64,000 bases of DNA from Streptomyces sp. NBC_00234 (lineage in GTDB: Bacteria > Actinomycetota > Actinomycetes > Streptomycetales > Streptomycetaceae), in contig NZ_CP108101.1 in NCBI RefSeq assembly GCF_036195325.1, positions 1,984,001 to 2,048,000 of the forward strand, read 5' to 3'. Shown piece after piece: positions 10,323 to 19,323 of this stretch. The position numbers and the translations under genes were made by a program. The notes under the pieces are model-generated. The model saw only the letters and a list, made by a program, of their open reading frames with translations, was not told the origin of the DNA and did not search any database. Each line of letters starts with the position of its first letter. Position 1 is the stretch's first letter.

Positions 10323-12449
10323 TCAGGCGAGCCCCGCCTCCCTCATCTGCCGCAGTTCCTTCTTCAGTTCGCCGACCTCGTCGCGCAGCCGCGCGGCCAC
10401 CTCGAACTGGAGATCCGCGGCGGCTGCCCTCATCCGGTCGGTCATCTCCTCGATGATCCCGGCGAGTTCCGTCGCGGGCCGGTCGGTGACGACCGCGCCG
10501 TCCGCCTTCCCCCTGCCGGCCGCGCCCTTGGCGGCCTTGCCGCCGAGGGCCGGGACGGGTGCCTTGGGGCCCTTCGCCTGGCGGTAGCCGGTGCCGAGGA
10601 GCTGTTCGGTGTCGACCTCCTCGCGGGCGATGGTCGCGACGATGTCGTTGATCTTCTTGCGCAGCGGCTGCGGGTCGATGCCGCGCTCGGTGTTGTAGGC
10701 GATCTGCTTCTCGCGGCGGCGGTTGGTCTCGTCGATGGCCTGCGCCATGGCCGGGGTGATCTTGTCCGCGTACATATGGACCTGACCCGACACGTTGCGC
10801 GCCGCGCGCCCGATGGTCTGGATCAGCGAGGTGCCGGAGCGCAGGAAGCCCTGCTTGTCGGCGTCGAGGATGGCCACCAGGGACACCTCGGGCAGGTCGA
10901 GCCCCTCGCGCAGGAGGTTGATGCCGACCAGGACGTCGTACTCACCGGCGCGCAGCTCGCGCAGGAGCTCGATGCGGCGCAGGGTGTCGACGTCGCTGTG
11001 CAGGTAGCGGACCTGGATACCGAGCTCCAGGAAGTAGTCGGTGAGGTCCTCGGACATCTTCTTGGTGAGGGTGGTGACGAGGACCCGCTCGTCCCGTTCG
11101 GTGCGCTTGCGGATCTCGTGCACCAGGTCGTCGATCTGGCCCTCGGTGGGCTTGACGACGATCTCCGGGTCGACGAGGCCGGTCGGTCGGATGATCTGCT
11201 CCACGAAGCCGTCGCCGCGGGAGAGCTCGTACTTCCCCGGAGTGGCGGAGAGATAGACGGTCTGGTCGATCCGGCCGAGGAACTCCTCCCACTTCAGCGG
11301 GCGGTTGTCGAGGGCGGAGGGCAGCCGGAAGCCGTGGTCGACGAGGGTCCGCTTGCGGGAGGCGTCGCCCTCGTACATCGCGCCGATCTGGGGCACGGTG
11401 ACGTGCGATTCGTCGAGGACCAGGAGGAAGTCCTCGGGGAAGTAGTCGAGGAGGGTGTTGGGCGCGGTGCCGGGCGAGCGGTCGTCGAAGTGCATCGAGT
11501 AGTTCTCGACGCCGGAGCAGGTGCCGATCTGGCGGAGCATCTCGATGTCGTAGGTGGTGCGCATGCGGAGCCGCTGGGCCTCCAGCATCTTGCCCTGCTT
11601 CTCCAGCTCGGCGAGGCGCTGTTCCAGCTCCTTCTCGATGCCTCCGACCGCCTTCTCCATGCGCTCGGGACCCGCGACGTAGTGGCTGGCGGGGAAGACG
11701 TGGAGCGCCTGGTCCTCGCTGATGACCTCACCGGTCAGGGGGTGGAGGGTGGAGAGCGCCTCGATCTCGTCACCGAACATCTCGATGCGGACGGCGAGCT
11801 CCTCGTAGACCGGGAAGATCTCGATGGTGTCGCCCCGCACCCGGAAGGTGCCCCGGGTGAACGCCAGGTCGTTCCGGGTGTACTGGATCTCGACGAAGCG
11901 GCGCAGCAGCTGGTCGCGGTCGATCTCGTCGCCGACCTTGAGCTGGACCATCCGGTCCACGTACTCCTGGGGCGTGCCGAGGCCGTAGATGCAGGAGACG
12001 GAGGCCACGACGATGACGTCGCGGCGGGTGAGCAGCGAGTTCGTCGCGGAGTGGCGCAGCCGCTCGACCTCCTCGTTGATCGAGGAGTCCTTCTCGATGT
12101 AGGTGTCCGACTGCGGTACGTACGCCTCGGGCTGGTAGTAGTCGTAGTACGAGACGAAGTACTCGACGGCGTTGTTGGGCAGGAGCTCGCGGAACTCGTT
12201 GGCGAGCTGGGCCGCGAGCGTCTTGTTCGGCGCCATGACCAGGGTGGGGCGCTGCAGCTTCTCGATCATCCAGGCGGTGGTCGCCGACTTTCCGGTGCCG
12301 GTCGCACCGAGCAGGACGACGTCCTTCTCGCCTCCGCGGATACGCCGCTCCAGCTCCGCGATGGCCGCGGGCTGGTCACCGCTGGGCTGGTAGGGACTGA
12401 CGACCTCGAAAGGCGCCACCGAACGTTCGATCTTCGAAACGGGCCGCAT
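10323..12449 (-). CDS. uvrB: Excinuclease ABC subunit B (UvrB)
   Basis: A 708-residue helicase-like subunit that verifies damage and recruits UvrC. Walker [11 protein letters not shown] lies near residues 48-57, the beta-hairpin region [18 protein letters not shown] follows at ~100, the DESH box is in [12 protein letters not shown], and the C-terminal UVR motif ([23 protein letters not shown]) contacts UvrC. Length and domain order match the family. ATG 12449 begins [20 protein letters not shown], the usual N terminus. Only 39 bp separate it from the next gene upstream in the same direction, so part of its transcription may come from there. No clear GAACnnnnGTTC SOS box is visible. Confidence 0.97.
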   Translation of the reverse strand: MRPVSKIERSVAPFEVVSPYQPSGDQPAAIAELERRIRGGEKDVVLLGATGTGKSATTAWMIEKLQRPTLVMAPNKTLAAQLANEFRELLPNNAVEYFVSYYDYYQPEAYVPQSDTYIEKDSSINEEVERLRHSATNSLLTRRDVIVVASVSCIYGLGTPQEYVDRMVQLKVGDEIDRDQLLRRFVEIQYTRNDLAFTRGTFRVRGDTIEIFPVYEELAVRIEMFGDEIEALSTLHPLTGEVISEDQALHVFPASHYVAGPERMEKAVGGIEKELEQRLAELEKQGKMLEAQRLRMRTTYDIEMLRQIGTCSGVENYSMHFDDRSPGTAPNTLLDYFPEDFLLVLDESHVTVPQIGAMYEGDASRKRTLVDHGFRLPSALDNRPLKWEEFLGRIDQTVYLSATPGKYELSRGDGFVEQIIRPTGLVDPEIVVKPTEGQIDDLVHEIRKRTERDERVLVTTLTKKMSEDLTDYFLELGIQVRYLHSDVDTLRRIELLRELRAGEYDVLVGINLLREGLDLPEVSLVAILDADKQGFLRSGTSLIQTIGRAARNVSGQVHMYADKITPAMAQAIDETNRRREKQIAYNTERGIDPQPLRKKINDIVATIAREEVDTEQLLGTGYRQAKGPKAPVPALGGKAAKGAAGRGKADGAVVTDRPATELAGIIEEMTDRMRAAAADLQFEVAARLRDEVGELKKELRQMREAGLA

Positions 12450-12488
12450 GCAACCACCGTACGACCCGGCACTGACAACGGGGGCGGA

Positions 12489-13358
12489 TCACCGGTTCCG
12501 CGGCGGGCGCGGGTCCCGGCCCGCGGGCGTCCGGTGCGCGACGTGCCCGCGCTGGGCGGGGATGCCGGCCCGCCGGTCGGTGCCGGGTGCCGCGCGCCCC
12601 GGCCGGTACTCGTCCCCGTCCGGGTCGCCCATGACCACCAGGGGATCGAACATCACGATCACTCCGGCGAGCAGCAGGAAGCAGCACGGGCCGACCAGCA
12701 TCGGGATGAGCAGCGTGGTGGGGGCGTCGCCGCCCGACGCGGCACCGGCGGCGGGGTGCAGGTGCACGCTGAGCGCCGCCATGCCGGTGTAGTGCATGCC
12801 GCTCACCGCGACGCCCATCACCACGCTCGCGCCGAGGCTGGGGAGGAACCCGTGGACGGACACGGCCGCCCAGAGTGCCGTCGTGGCCGCCACCACGGCG
12901 ATGATCACGGAGAGCGACACGGTGACCGTGTCGTACTCGAACTGCCCCTGGAGCCGCATCCCGGCCATTCCGAGGTAGTGCATGGACGCGACGCCGAGGC
13001 CCATGATGATGCCGCCGGTGATCAGCGCCATGCGGGTCGCCCCGCGGTAGCCGACAATGAAGATGCCGATACCGACCATCACGATCGCCAGGGCCAGGCT
13101 GGCGAACGTGATGGGTTTGTCGTAGCCGACCGGTGCCTCCCGGACGGAGAAGCCCATCATCGCGACGAAGTGCATCGTCCATATGCCGGAGCCTATGGAG
13201 GTGGCACCCAGCGCCAGCCAGCCGGCCTTGAAGGAACGCTCGGTCCGCAGTGACCGGATCGTGCAGCGCAGCCCCAGGGCGGCGCCGAGGCACGCCATGA
13301 GGAAGGCCACGACCGGGGTCACGAGCCCGTAGCTGAATCCGTCAACTGTGCCCTGCAT
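12489..13358 (-). CDS. MHYT-domain integral membrane sensor protein
   Basis: A 289-residue membrane protein with about seven transmembrane helices. Three MHYT-type motifs are visible (MHFVAMMG, MHYLGMAG, MHYTGMAA); the conserved Met and His residues are thought to bind copper and sense O2, CO or NO. Unlike many family members there is no GGDEF/EAL or other output domain, only a ~50-residue Arg/Pro-rich cytoplasmic tail (GRAAPGTDRRAG...). ATG 13358 is chosen because AAGGGC precedes it; the open frame extends over 300 codons further upstream without support. It diverges from the glycerophosphodiesterase across a 216-bp space. Confidence 0.85.
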   Translation of the reverse strand: MQGTVDGFSYGLVTPVVAFLMACLGAALGLRCTIRSLRTERSFKAGWLALGATSIGSGIWTMHFVAMMGFSVREAPVGYDKPITFASLALAIVMVGIGIFIVGYRGATRMALITGGIIMGLGVASMHYLGMAGMRLQGQFEYDTVTVSLSVIIAVVAATTALWAAVSVHGFLPSLGASVVMGVAVSGMHYTGMAALSVHLHPAAGAASGGDAPTTLLIPMLVGPCCFLLLAGVIVMFDPLVVMGDPDGDEYRPGRAAPGTDRRAGIPAQRGHVAHRTPAGRDPRPPRNR

Positions 13359-13574
13359 GCTGGTAAGCCCTTCACGGAAGCCCGGGTTCGGGGGGTGCCC
13401 CATGGGGCGAGGCCCGGCAGGCAAACATAGGAAACGCATGCTATCGGCACGGAATCCCGGGCTGGATCCGGCACCGCAGGTTCCGTTCACGTAGTGGCCA
13501 CCGGCGACCTGTTCTCCGTTGGTGATCGGCTGCCACGCTCGATGCGCCCGCACCTCTGACCGCGAGGAGAACCC

Positions 13575-14450
13575 GTGTCCGTACGCACCGTAACCGTCTC
13601 GACGACCGTCGCCGCTCTGCTCGGCGGCAGTGGTCTTCTCCTGGCCGCTTCCCAGACCCAGGCCGCCGGCACGCACGACGCCCCGGTCGTCTTCGCGCAC
13701 CGGGGCGCTTCCGCGTACGCCCCGGAGAACACCCTGGCCGCCGTCGACGCTGCGGACGACCTGGGCATCGACTGGGTCGAGAACGACGTGCAGCGCACCC
13801 GGGACGGCGTGCTGGTCGTGATGCACGACACGAACCTCAAGCGGACCACCGACGTCGAGGAGCTCTTCCCCGAGCGCGCGCCCTGGGCGGTCAAGGACTT
13901 CACGGCCGCCGAGATCGCGCGGCTCGACGCCGGCAGCTGGTTCGGAGCGCAGTTCGCAGGAGCCCGCGTTCCGACGCTGGAGCAGTATCTGCACCAGGTC
14001 GAGCGCAACCACCAGGGGCTGCTCCTGGAGATCAAGAGCCCGGAGACCTACCCCGGTATCGAGAAGGACACCCTCCAGGTCCTGCAGAACGAGGGCTGGC
14101 TCAACCGCCACCACGTCAAGCACAAGCTGATCATCCAGAGCTTCGGCGCGGAGAGCGTGAAGGCGGTCCACGCGCAGCGCCCCGACGTCGTGACCGGATT
14201 CCTCGGCACGCCCGCCGTGGCCGATCTGCCCTCGTACGCGGCGTTCACCGACCAGATCAACCCGTCGCACGGCACGCTCAGCGCCGACTACGTGGCCGCC
14301 GTGCAGGAGCTGAAGGGCGCGCACGGCAAGCCGCTCCAGGTGAACACCTGGACGGTCAACGACGCGGCGACCGCGGCCAAGGTCGCCGGCTTCGGTGTCG
14401 ACGGCATCATCACCAACAACCCCGACGTGGTGCGGGACGCCACCGGCTGA
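13575..14450 (+). CDS. Secreted glycerophosphodiester phosphodiesterase
   Basis: A 291-residue GDPD-family TIM-barrel enzyme that hydrolyses glycerophosphodiesters to glycerol-3-phosphate and an alcohol. An N-terminal Sec signal peptide ends about residue 31 (ASQTQAAG). The catalytic HRGASAYAPENTLAA segment (His, Arg, Glu-Asn) and the second His in MHDTNLKRTT are intact, as are VENDV and the LLEIKSPE metal ligand. The GTG start at 13575 follows a GCGAGGAG site. Extracellular location suggests a role in phosphate or glycerol scavenging. It ends 20 bp before a strong hairpin. Confidence 0.93.
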   Translation: MSVRTVTVSTTVAALLGGSGLLLAASQTQAAGTHDAPVVFAHRGASAYAPENTLAAVDAADDLGIDWVENDVQRTRDGVLVVMHDTNLKRTTDVEELFPERAPWAVKDFTAAEIARLDAGSWFGAQFAGARVPTLEQYLHQVERNHQGLLLEIKSPETYPGIEKDTLQVLQNEGWLNRHHVKHKLIIQSFGAESVKAVHAQRPDVVTGFLGTPAVADLPSYAAFTDQINPSHGTLSADYVAAVQELKGAHGKPLQVNTWTVNDAATAAKVAGFGVDGIITNNPDVVRDATG

Positions 14451-14468
14451 GCCGGGGCGCAGGACCTG

Positions 14469-14503
14469 CGTACGGCCGGGCGCTGTCAGTGCCCGGCCGT
14501 ACG
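14469..14503 (+). terminator. Stem-loop between GDPD gene and ogt
   Basis: Perfect 13-bp stem CGTACGGCCGGGC (14469-14481) paired with 14491-14503, loop of 9 bases. It ends 9 bases before the ogt ATG, so besides terminating the upstream gene it could affect ogt translation. Confidence 0.75.
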
Positions 14504-14512
14504 GTGGTCGGT

Positions 14513-15061
14513 ATGAAGAGCACCGAGCAGGACGTGCAGTGGTCCGCCGTCGGGAGCGACATCGGCCCCCTGCTGCTTGTCGCGACCGGCACGGGGCTGG
14601 TGAGCGTGGTCTTCCATGCCCGCCCCGCGGTGCGCGAGAAGGCGCTCGGGCAGCTGGGGACGCGGCTCGGCTCGGTGCCGGTGGAGGCGCCGCCCGGTTC
14701 TCCCAGGCTGGCCGAACCGATACGTCAGCTCGCGGCGTACTTCGCGGGTGAGCTGCGCGCGTTCACGCTGGATCTGGACTGGTCGCTGACCTCCGGCTTC
14801 AACCGCGAGGTGCTCCGGGAGCTCGCGTCCGGTGTGCCGTACGGGACGGTCGTCGGGTACGGGGATCTGGCGGGCCGGGTGGGCCAGCCGGGGGCGGCCC
14901 AGGCCGTGGGGGCCGCCATGGGGTCCAATCCGCTGCCGGTGGTCGTGCCGTGCCACCGGGTCGTGGAGAGCGACGGCGGGCTCGGGGGCTTCGGCGGAGG
15001 GCTGGAGACGAAGCGACAGCTGCTGGCCCTCGAAGGCGTCCTGCCTCAGCCGTTGTTCTAG
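14513..15061 (+). CDS. ogt: Methylated-DNA--protein-cysteine S-methyltransferase
   Basis: A 182-residue suicide repair protein that removes O6-alkyl groups from guanine. The active-site PCHRVV lies at residues 146-151 with Cys147 as acceptor, preceded by the helix-turn-helix-wing segment VPYGTVVGYGDLAGRVGQPGAAQAVG that inserts in the minor groove. ATG 14513 (MKSTEQDVQW) is preferred; GTG 14489 would start inside the hairpin and lacks homology. A strong ribosome binding site is not visible (GGTGGTCGGT only). The MFS gene follows after 76 bp on the same strand. Confidence 0.93.
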   Translation: MKSTEQDVQWSAVGSDIGPLLLVATGTGLVSVVFHARPAVREKALGQLGTRLGSVPVEAPPGSPRLAEPIRQLAAYFAGELRAFTLDLDWSLTSGFNREVLRELASGVPYGTVVGYGDLAGRVGQPGAAQAVGAAMGSNPLPVVVPCHRVVESDGGLGGFGGGLETKRQLLALEGVLPQPLF

Positions 15062-15137
15062 GCCAACTTCCCCTGGCGGCCGTTCCCGGGCCGTGAAAGC
15101 CGTTTTCGTACTGCGTACGAGCTGGCACACTGCGCCA

Positions 15138-16529
15138 GTGAAGAAGGCTCTCTCCGCACCCCCGGTCACGGTTTCCGATCTGCCTGCCCTGCAGCGCAGG
15201 ACGTCCGCCGTCCTCATCGCCAGCCAGATACTCGGCGGCCTGGGCGTGCCCATCGGCATCGCCCTGGCCCCGGTCCTCGCGACGGAGGTGAGCGGTTCCG
15301 AGGCGCTGTCCGGTCTCGCCCCCACCGCCTCGGTGGCCGGCACGGCTCTTCTCTCGCTGCCGCTGGCCGCGCTGATGACCTCCCGGGGCCGCCGCCCCGG
15401 CCTCGTCCTGGCCTATCTGATCGGTGCGCTCGGCGCGGGCCTGGTGGTCCTCGCCACCGTCGTGGACAGCTTCCCGCTGCTGCTGCTCGGCATGGCCGGC
15501 TTCGGCGCGGGCGCTTCGGCCAATCTTCAGGCCAGATTCGCCGCGGCCGACCTGGCGGAGCCGGACCGGCGCGGCCGGGCGATCTCCACCGTCATCTGGG
15601 CCACCACGATCGGCTCGGTCCTCGGCCCCAACATCGCGGCGCCCGCGGGCCGCGCCTTCCGGGACACCGCCATCCCCGAGACGGCGGGCCCGTTCGTGTG
15701 GGCGGCGGCCATCTTCCTCCTCGCGGGCCTCGTCGTCGCGGTACTGCTGCGCCCCGACCCGCTGCTCACCGCGCGGGCACTGGCCCCCGAGGGCACCCAG
15801 ACCGCCGCGAACCGCTCGCTGCGCGCGGGCGTCGCCGCGGTACGCGCCTCGCCGACGGCCAGGCTGGCGCTGGTGACCGTGGCCGTGTCCCACACCGCGA
15901 TGGTCTCGATCATGGTGATGACCCCGGTCCATCTGGGTCACCACGGGGCGGGCATCCAGCTGATCGGCCTGGTCATCAGCGGTCACATCGCGGGCATGTA
16001 CGCCTTCTCCCCCGTGATGGGCTGGCTGGCCGACCGGTTCGGCCGGCTCTCCGTGATCGGTCTCGCGGTCGGCCTGCTCTCCTGCGCCGCGCTGCTGGCC
16101 GGCACGGCGGGACCCAGCCACGAGCGGACGGCGGCCGGCCTGTTCGTGCTCGGGCTCGGCTGGTCGGCCGGTCTGGTGGCGGGTTCCGCGCTGCTCACCG
16201 ACTCGGTTCCGCAGCCCGCCCGCGCCGCCGTTCAGGGTCTCTCCGACCTGACCATGAACACGGCGGCGGGCATCGGCGGAGCGGTCGCCGGAGTGATCGT
16301 CTCCCGGTGGAGCTACAGCTGGCTGAACGTGGTCGGCGCCTGTCTGCTGCTGCCGATGGCCGCGCTGGCCCTCCGACGGGCGCTCACGAAACCCTCCGCC
16401 GTCCCGGTCGGCGCAGCGGACGGGACACAGGACGGCCCTTCGGGCAGGTCTCCGGACGGTCCGACGGACCGGACACCGGACGGACCCGCCGACGCATCCG
16501 TGTCCCCCCTCGCCCCGGACAAGACCTGA
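15138..16529 (+). CDS. MFS transporter
   Basis: A 463-residue major facilitator with about twelve hydrophobic segments. The loop 2-3 signature is degenerate (MTSRGRRPGLVLAY) while GWLADRFGRLSVIG in the second half keeps the D-R-x-G-R pattern. Architecture suggests a drug/metabolite exporter of the DHA type; substrate unknown. GTG 15138 gives the usual short cytoplasmic N terminus before the first helix; the frame is open further up within ogt. The last ~50 residues are hydrophilic and consist of Asp/Pro/Gly/Ser/Thr repeats (SGRSPDGPTDRTPDGPADAS), an uncharacterised C-terminal tail. Confidence 0.85.
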   Translation: MKKALSAPPVTVSDLPALQRRTSAVLIASQILGGLGVPIGIALAPVLATEVSGSEALSGLAPTASVAGTALLSLPLAALMTSRGRRPGLVLAYLIGALGAGLVVLATVVDSFPLLLLGMAGFGAGASANLQARFAAADLAEPDRRGRAISTVIWATTIGSVLGPNIAAPAGRAFRDTAIPETAGPFVWAAAIFLLAGLVVAVLLRPDPLLTARALAPEGTQTAANRSLRAGVAAVRASPTARLALVTVAVSHTAMVSIMVMTPVHLGHHGAGIQLIGLVISGHIAGMYAFSPVMGWLADRFGRLSVIGLAVGLLSCAALLAGTAGPSHERTAAGLFVLGLGWSAGLVAGSALLTDSVPQPARAAVQGLSDLTMNTAAGIGGAVAGVIVSRWSYSWLNVVGACLLLPMAALALRRALTKPSAVPVGAADGTQDGPSGRSPDGPTDRTPDGPADASVSPLAPDKT

Positions 16530-16554
16530 GCCCTCAGAGGCTGATGCGGTACGC

Positions 16555-16710
16555 CTAGCGCAGCGTCTCGTGGACGGTCCACGTCGTACGGTCGTCCTCG
16601 CGCAGCACGAAGAGTTCCGGCCAATCACCCTGACGAGCGGCCCGCGAACCCCGGCCGCCAGGGCCGCCCGCGGGTTTGCGGCCACCCCGCGTGCGACAGG
16701 GATGGGGCAT
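16555..16710 (-). CDS. Short hypothetical protein, antisense start to psuG (51 aa)
   Basis: The minus-strand frame from ATG 16710 to TAG 16555 encodes 51 residues. The last 24 (GDWPELFVLREDDRTTWTVHE then TLR) have a normal, mixed amino-acid composition quite unlike chance GC-rich frames, whereas the first half is Arg/Gly-rich. This could be a small conserved Streptomyces protein or the surviving end of a longer one. Its ATG lies back-to-back with the psuG ATG (16709). I do not recognise a family. Moderate-to-low support. Confidence 0.4.
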   Translation of the reverse strand: MPHPCRTRGGRKPAGGPGGRGSRAARQGDWPELFVLREDDRTTWTVHETLR

Positions 16711-17662
16711 GCCACTGAACACACCGGAGCACTCACCCGAGGACGGCCCCCGAGCTCATGAACCGGCGCTCTCCGCCGAGGTGCGGGACGCCGTCGCCGC
16801 CCACCGCCCCGTCGTCGCCCTGGAGTCGACGATCATCGCGCACGGTCTGCCGCGCCCCCGCAACCTGCGGGTCGCCCTGGAGCTGGAGGAGCTCGTACGT
16901 TCCGCGGGCGCCGTCCCGGCCACGATCGCCGTCCTGGACGGCCGGGCCCATGTGGGGCTGGACAAGACCCAGTTGGAACGGGTGGCGGGTGACCCGGAGA
17001 TGCGGAAGCTGGGACACCGCGACCTCGCGCCCGCGCTGGCGACGGGCGCCAGCGGGGCGACGACCGTGTCGGCGACCGCTTTCCTGGCGGCCCGGGCCGG
17101 TCTGCGGGTGTTCGCGACCGGGGGGCTCGGCGGCGTACACCGGGAGTGGACCGAGACCCAGGACGAGTCGGCGGATCTGCGGCTGCTCGCGCGCACCGGC
17201 ATCACCGTGGTGTGTGCCGGGGTGAAGTCGATCCTGGACGTTCCGGCCACGCTCCAGCGCCTGGAGACACTCGGGGTGGGTGTGCTCGGCTTCGGAACCA
17301 CGCACTTCCCCGGCTTCTATCTGAGCAGTTCCGGCGAGCCCGTCGACTGGACGGTGCACACCCCCGAGGAGGTGGCCGAGGTGATGCGGGCCCGGGACGC
17401 GCTCGGTGGACCGGAGACCGCGCTGATCGTCGCCAACCCCGTACCGGAGGAGGAGCAGCTGGACCCCGGCGTCCACGACCGGGTGCTGGCCGAGGCGCTG
17501 GCAGCGTGCCGGGAGCGCGGCGTCGTGGGGCAGGCCGTCACCCCGTTCCTGCTCGACCATCTGATGCGGCACACCGACGGCGCCTCCCTGGAGGCCAACC
17601 TGGCCGCGGTACGCGGAAACGTGACGCTGGCCGCACGTATCGCGGCGGCGGCGGCACGGTGA
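16709..17662 (+). CDS. psuG: Pseudouridine-5'-phosphate glycosidase
   Basis: A 317-residue PsuG-family enzyme that reversibly splits pseudouridine 5'-phosphate into uracil and ribose 5-phosphate. Signature segments are VVALESTIIAHGLPRP near residue 40, ATGGLGGVHRE, and AGVKSILD with the catalytic lysine. ATG 16709 follows AGGGATGGGG; GTG 16676 is less likely. The stop overlaps the next gene's start (GTGA at 17659-17662), so glycosidase and kinase are translationally coupled, as in other pseudouridine-degradation operons where kinase and glycosidase act in series. Confidence 0.93.
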   Translation: MPLNTPEHSPEDGPRAHEPALSAEVRDAVAAHRPVVALESTIIAHGLPRPRNLRVALELEELVRSAGAVPATIAVLDGRAHVGLDKTQLERVAGDPEMRKLGHRDLAPALATGASGATTVSATAFLAARAGLRVFATGGLGGVHREWTETQDESADLRLLARTGITVVCAGVKSILDVPATLQRLETLGVGVLGFGTTHFPGFYLSSSGEPVDWTVHTPEEVAEVMRARDALGGPETALIVANPVPEEEQLDPGVHDRVLAEALAACRERGVVGQAVTPFLLDHLMRHTDGASLEANLAAVRGNVTLAARIAAAAAR

Positions 17663-18552
17663 GCGAGGGCGGTCTGCTCGTCGTCGGGGACGTGGTCACG
17701 GACGTGGTGGTGCGGCACGGAGCGCCACCGGCCCGGGGCACGGACACGACGGCGCGGATCAGGACGCTGCCCGGCGGCGCCGGGGCCAACGTGGCGTGCT
17801 GGGCGGTCCGTTCGGGGTGCCGTGACGTGCGTCTGCTGGCGCGGGCGGGCGTCGATTCCGCGGCCTGGCACCGGGAGATCCTGCACCGGGCCGGGGTACG
17901 GGCCGTGCTGGCCGTGGACGAGGAGGTGCCGACCGCCACCGTGGTCGCGCTCGTCGACGGCAGCGCCGAGCGCACCTTCCTCACCGACAGCGGCGCGGTG
18001 CTGCGCCTCGCCCCCTCCGACTGGTCGCCGTCGCTGCTCGACGGCATCGGGCACCTCCATCTCTCCGGCTACCTCCTGTTCGCCCCGACGAGCCGTGCCA
18101 CCGCTCTGCTCGCGCTGCGGGAGGCCCGGCGCCGGGGCATCCCGGTGAGCGTGGACCCGGCCTCCGCGGGCTTCCTCACGGACCTCGGAGTCGACCGGTT
18201 CCTGGCCGCCGTCGAGGGCGCGGACCTGCTGCTGCCGAACGCGGACGAGGCGTGCCTGCTGACCGGACTGCCGGAACCGGCCGACGCGGCGGCGAAGTTG
18301 AGCCGTCAGGTGCCTCTGGTCGTGGTCACGCTCGGCGACCGGGGCGCCCTGCTGGCCGCCGGCGGAACGGTGACCGCACGCATCGAGGCCGTCCCGGTCC
18401 GGGATCCGGTCGACTCGACGGGCGCGGGCGACGCCTTCACCGGCGGCTTCCTCGCCGCGCGCCTCGCCGGGGCGGACGACAGGGAGGCCGCCGCGCAGGC
18501 GTGCCGGACCGGTGCCGAAGCCGTCATGGTTGTCGGCGGGCGCCCGGAATGA
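17659..18552 (+). CDS. PfkB-family carbohydrate kinase, probable pseudouridine kinase
   Basis: A 297-residue ribokinase-like kinase. Hallmarks: GDVVTDVVV at the N terminus, the substrate-side TLPGGAGANVACW segment, and the C-terminal PfkB signature DSTGAGDAFTGGFLA whose Asp is the catalytic base. Pairing and 4-base overlap with psuG make pseudouridine the best substrate guess, giving pseudouridine 5'-phosphate for PsuG; a general nucleoside or sugar kinase is the alternative. GTG 17659 is fixed by the overlap. It is followed at 18588 by a palindromic repeat that also closes the convergent gene. Confidence 0.85.
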   Translation: MSEGGLLVVGDVVTDVVVRHGAPPARGTDTTARIRTLPGGAGANVACWAVRSGCRDVRLLARAGVDSAAWHREILHRAGVRAVLAVDEEVPTATVVALVDGSAERTFLTDSGAVLRLAPSDWSPSLLDGIGHLHLSGYLLFAPTSRATALLALREARRRGIPVSVDPASAGFLTDLGVDRFLAAVEGADLLLPNADEACLLTGLPEPADAAAKLSRQVPLVVVTLGDRGALLAAGGTVTARIEAVPVRDPVDSTGAGDAFTGGFLAARLAGADDREAAAQACRTGAEAVMVVGGRPE

Positions 18553-18587
18553 CCGGGACGGCGCCCCGGTGCCGTAACCCGCGAGGA

Positions 18588-18645
18588 CTCTAGGGCCTGT
18601 CGTCGCACCGCGCGGCAGACGGCAGTTTGACGACAGGCCCTAGAG
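18588..18645. repeat. Short CTAG-bounded palindromic repeat (deleted copy of the 42.5-kb element)
   Basis: Arms 18588-18604 and 18629-18645 are perfectly complementary over 17 bp (CTCTAGGGCCTGTCGTC). The right 40 bases, from CACCGCGCGG through GGCAGTTTGACGAC to the CTAG end, are the same as the right end of the 182-bp element at 42.5 kb, while the left side keeps only its first 14 bases. It therefore looks like an internally deleted sibling. The TAG at its right edge, read on the minus strand (18642-18640), is the stop codon of the uridine-kinase-like gene. It can also act as a bidirectional terminator. Confidence 0.85.
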
Positions 18646-19284
18646 CGCGTCCGGCGGGGACCAGGCGGGGTGGAGCGGATCGTCGGCCCGCACGACCGCG
18701 TCCGCGCGGTCGGCGGGCGCCACCTCGTCCTCGTACCTCGCGAACGCGGGCAGGGTCCACCGTTCGCCCTCCTCGGTACGACGGCGCAGCGCGCCGGGCG
18801 AGAGCCGCAGATGGGCGCTCAGGTCGAACGGGAACCACTGCCCGAGCAGGAACGGACCGTGCACGACGACCACCCCGCCCTCCGGCAGGAGCTGGTAGGG
18901 ACTCCTGGTGGCCCGGTCCTTCACCGGGTCCCAGAGGTCGGGCAGCACCCGCCCGCTGCCGCCCGCCTCCAGCGGGCCGAACACCTCGCGCCACAGCGCC
19001 CCCGTGTCGAACCAGCCGTCGAAGTACGAGTCGGGGTCCTCCTTGCCGTACTCGTACCGAAGGCTGGCCGGGCGCAGGAAGCCGCTGGTGGGGACGGTGA
19101 GCACCGAGCGACCCCGGACCCGCAGAGCCGCCGCGAGGCGCTCGGCGAGCTCACCGGGGCGGGCGGCCGGCGAGCCGTCGACGGCGATCTTGAGCCAGGG
19201 CCCGCCGTCGGAGGGCTTCAGCGCGTCGGCGTGCACGGCGAGGGCTTCGGCCAGCCGTTCCCAGGTGATCGGTTCAAGTCGCAC
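18640..19284 (-). CDS. Uridine kinase-like protein with degenerate P-loop
   Basis: A 214-residue protein similar overall to Streptomyces nucleoside-kinase-like proteins: FLRPASLRYEYGKEDPDSYFDGWFD resembles the substrate-binding region, VVVHGPFLLG a beta strand with the lid arginines (ALRRRTEEGERW) after it. The position of Walker A, however, reads IAVDGSPAARPGELAERLA, with no lysine and no GK[ST]. Either ATP is bound differently or the protein is not a kinase. ATG 19284 starts MRLEPITWERLAE. Its TAG stop lies in the end of the palindromic repeat 18588-18645. Confidence 0.75.
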   Translation of the reverse strand: MRLEPITWERLAEALAVHADALKPSDGGPWLKIAVDGSPAARPGELAERLAAALRVRGRSVLTVPTSGFLRPASLRYEYGKEDPDSYFDGWFDTGALWREVFGPLEAGGSGRVLPDLWDPVKDRATRSPYQLLPEGGVVVVHGPFLLGQWFPFDLSAHLRLSPGALRRRTEEGERWTLPAFARYEDEVAPADRADAVVRADDPLHPAWSPPDAL

Positions 19285-19323
19285 CCGTCCATCATCCCCC
19301 GGCCGCCGCGCGGCCGGCCGGGC

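Noticed and set aside
12410..12449. LexA/SOS box at uvrB (CGAACGTTCG)
   Set aside because: GAAC and GTTC are adjacent instead of separated by four bases, and the match lies inside the coding sequence.
10206..13253. 1015-codon plus-strand open frame opposite uvrB and the MHYT gene
   Set aside because: Both overlapped reverse genes are clear family members; the frame is a GC-driven shadow.
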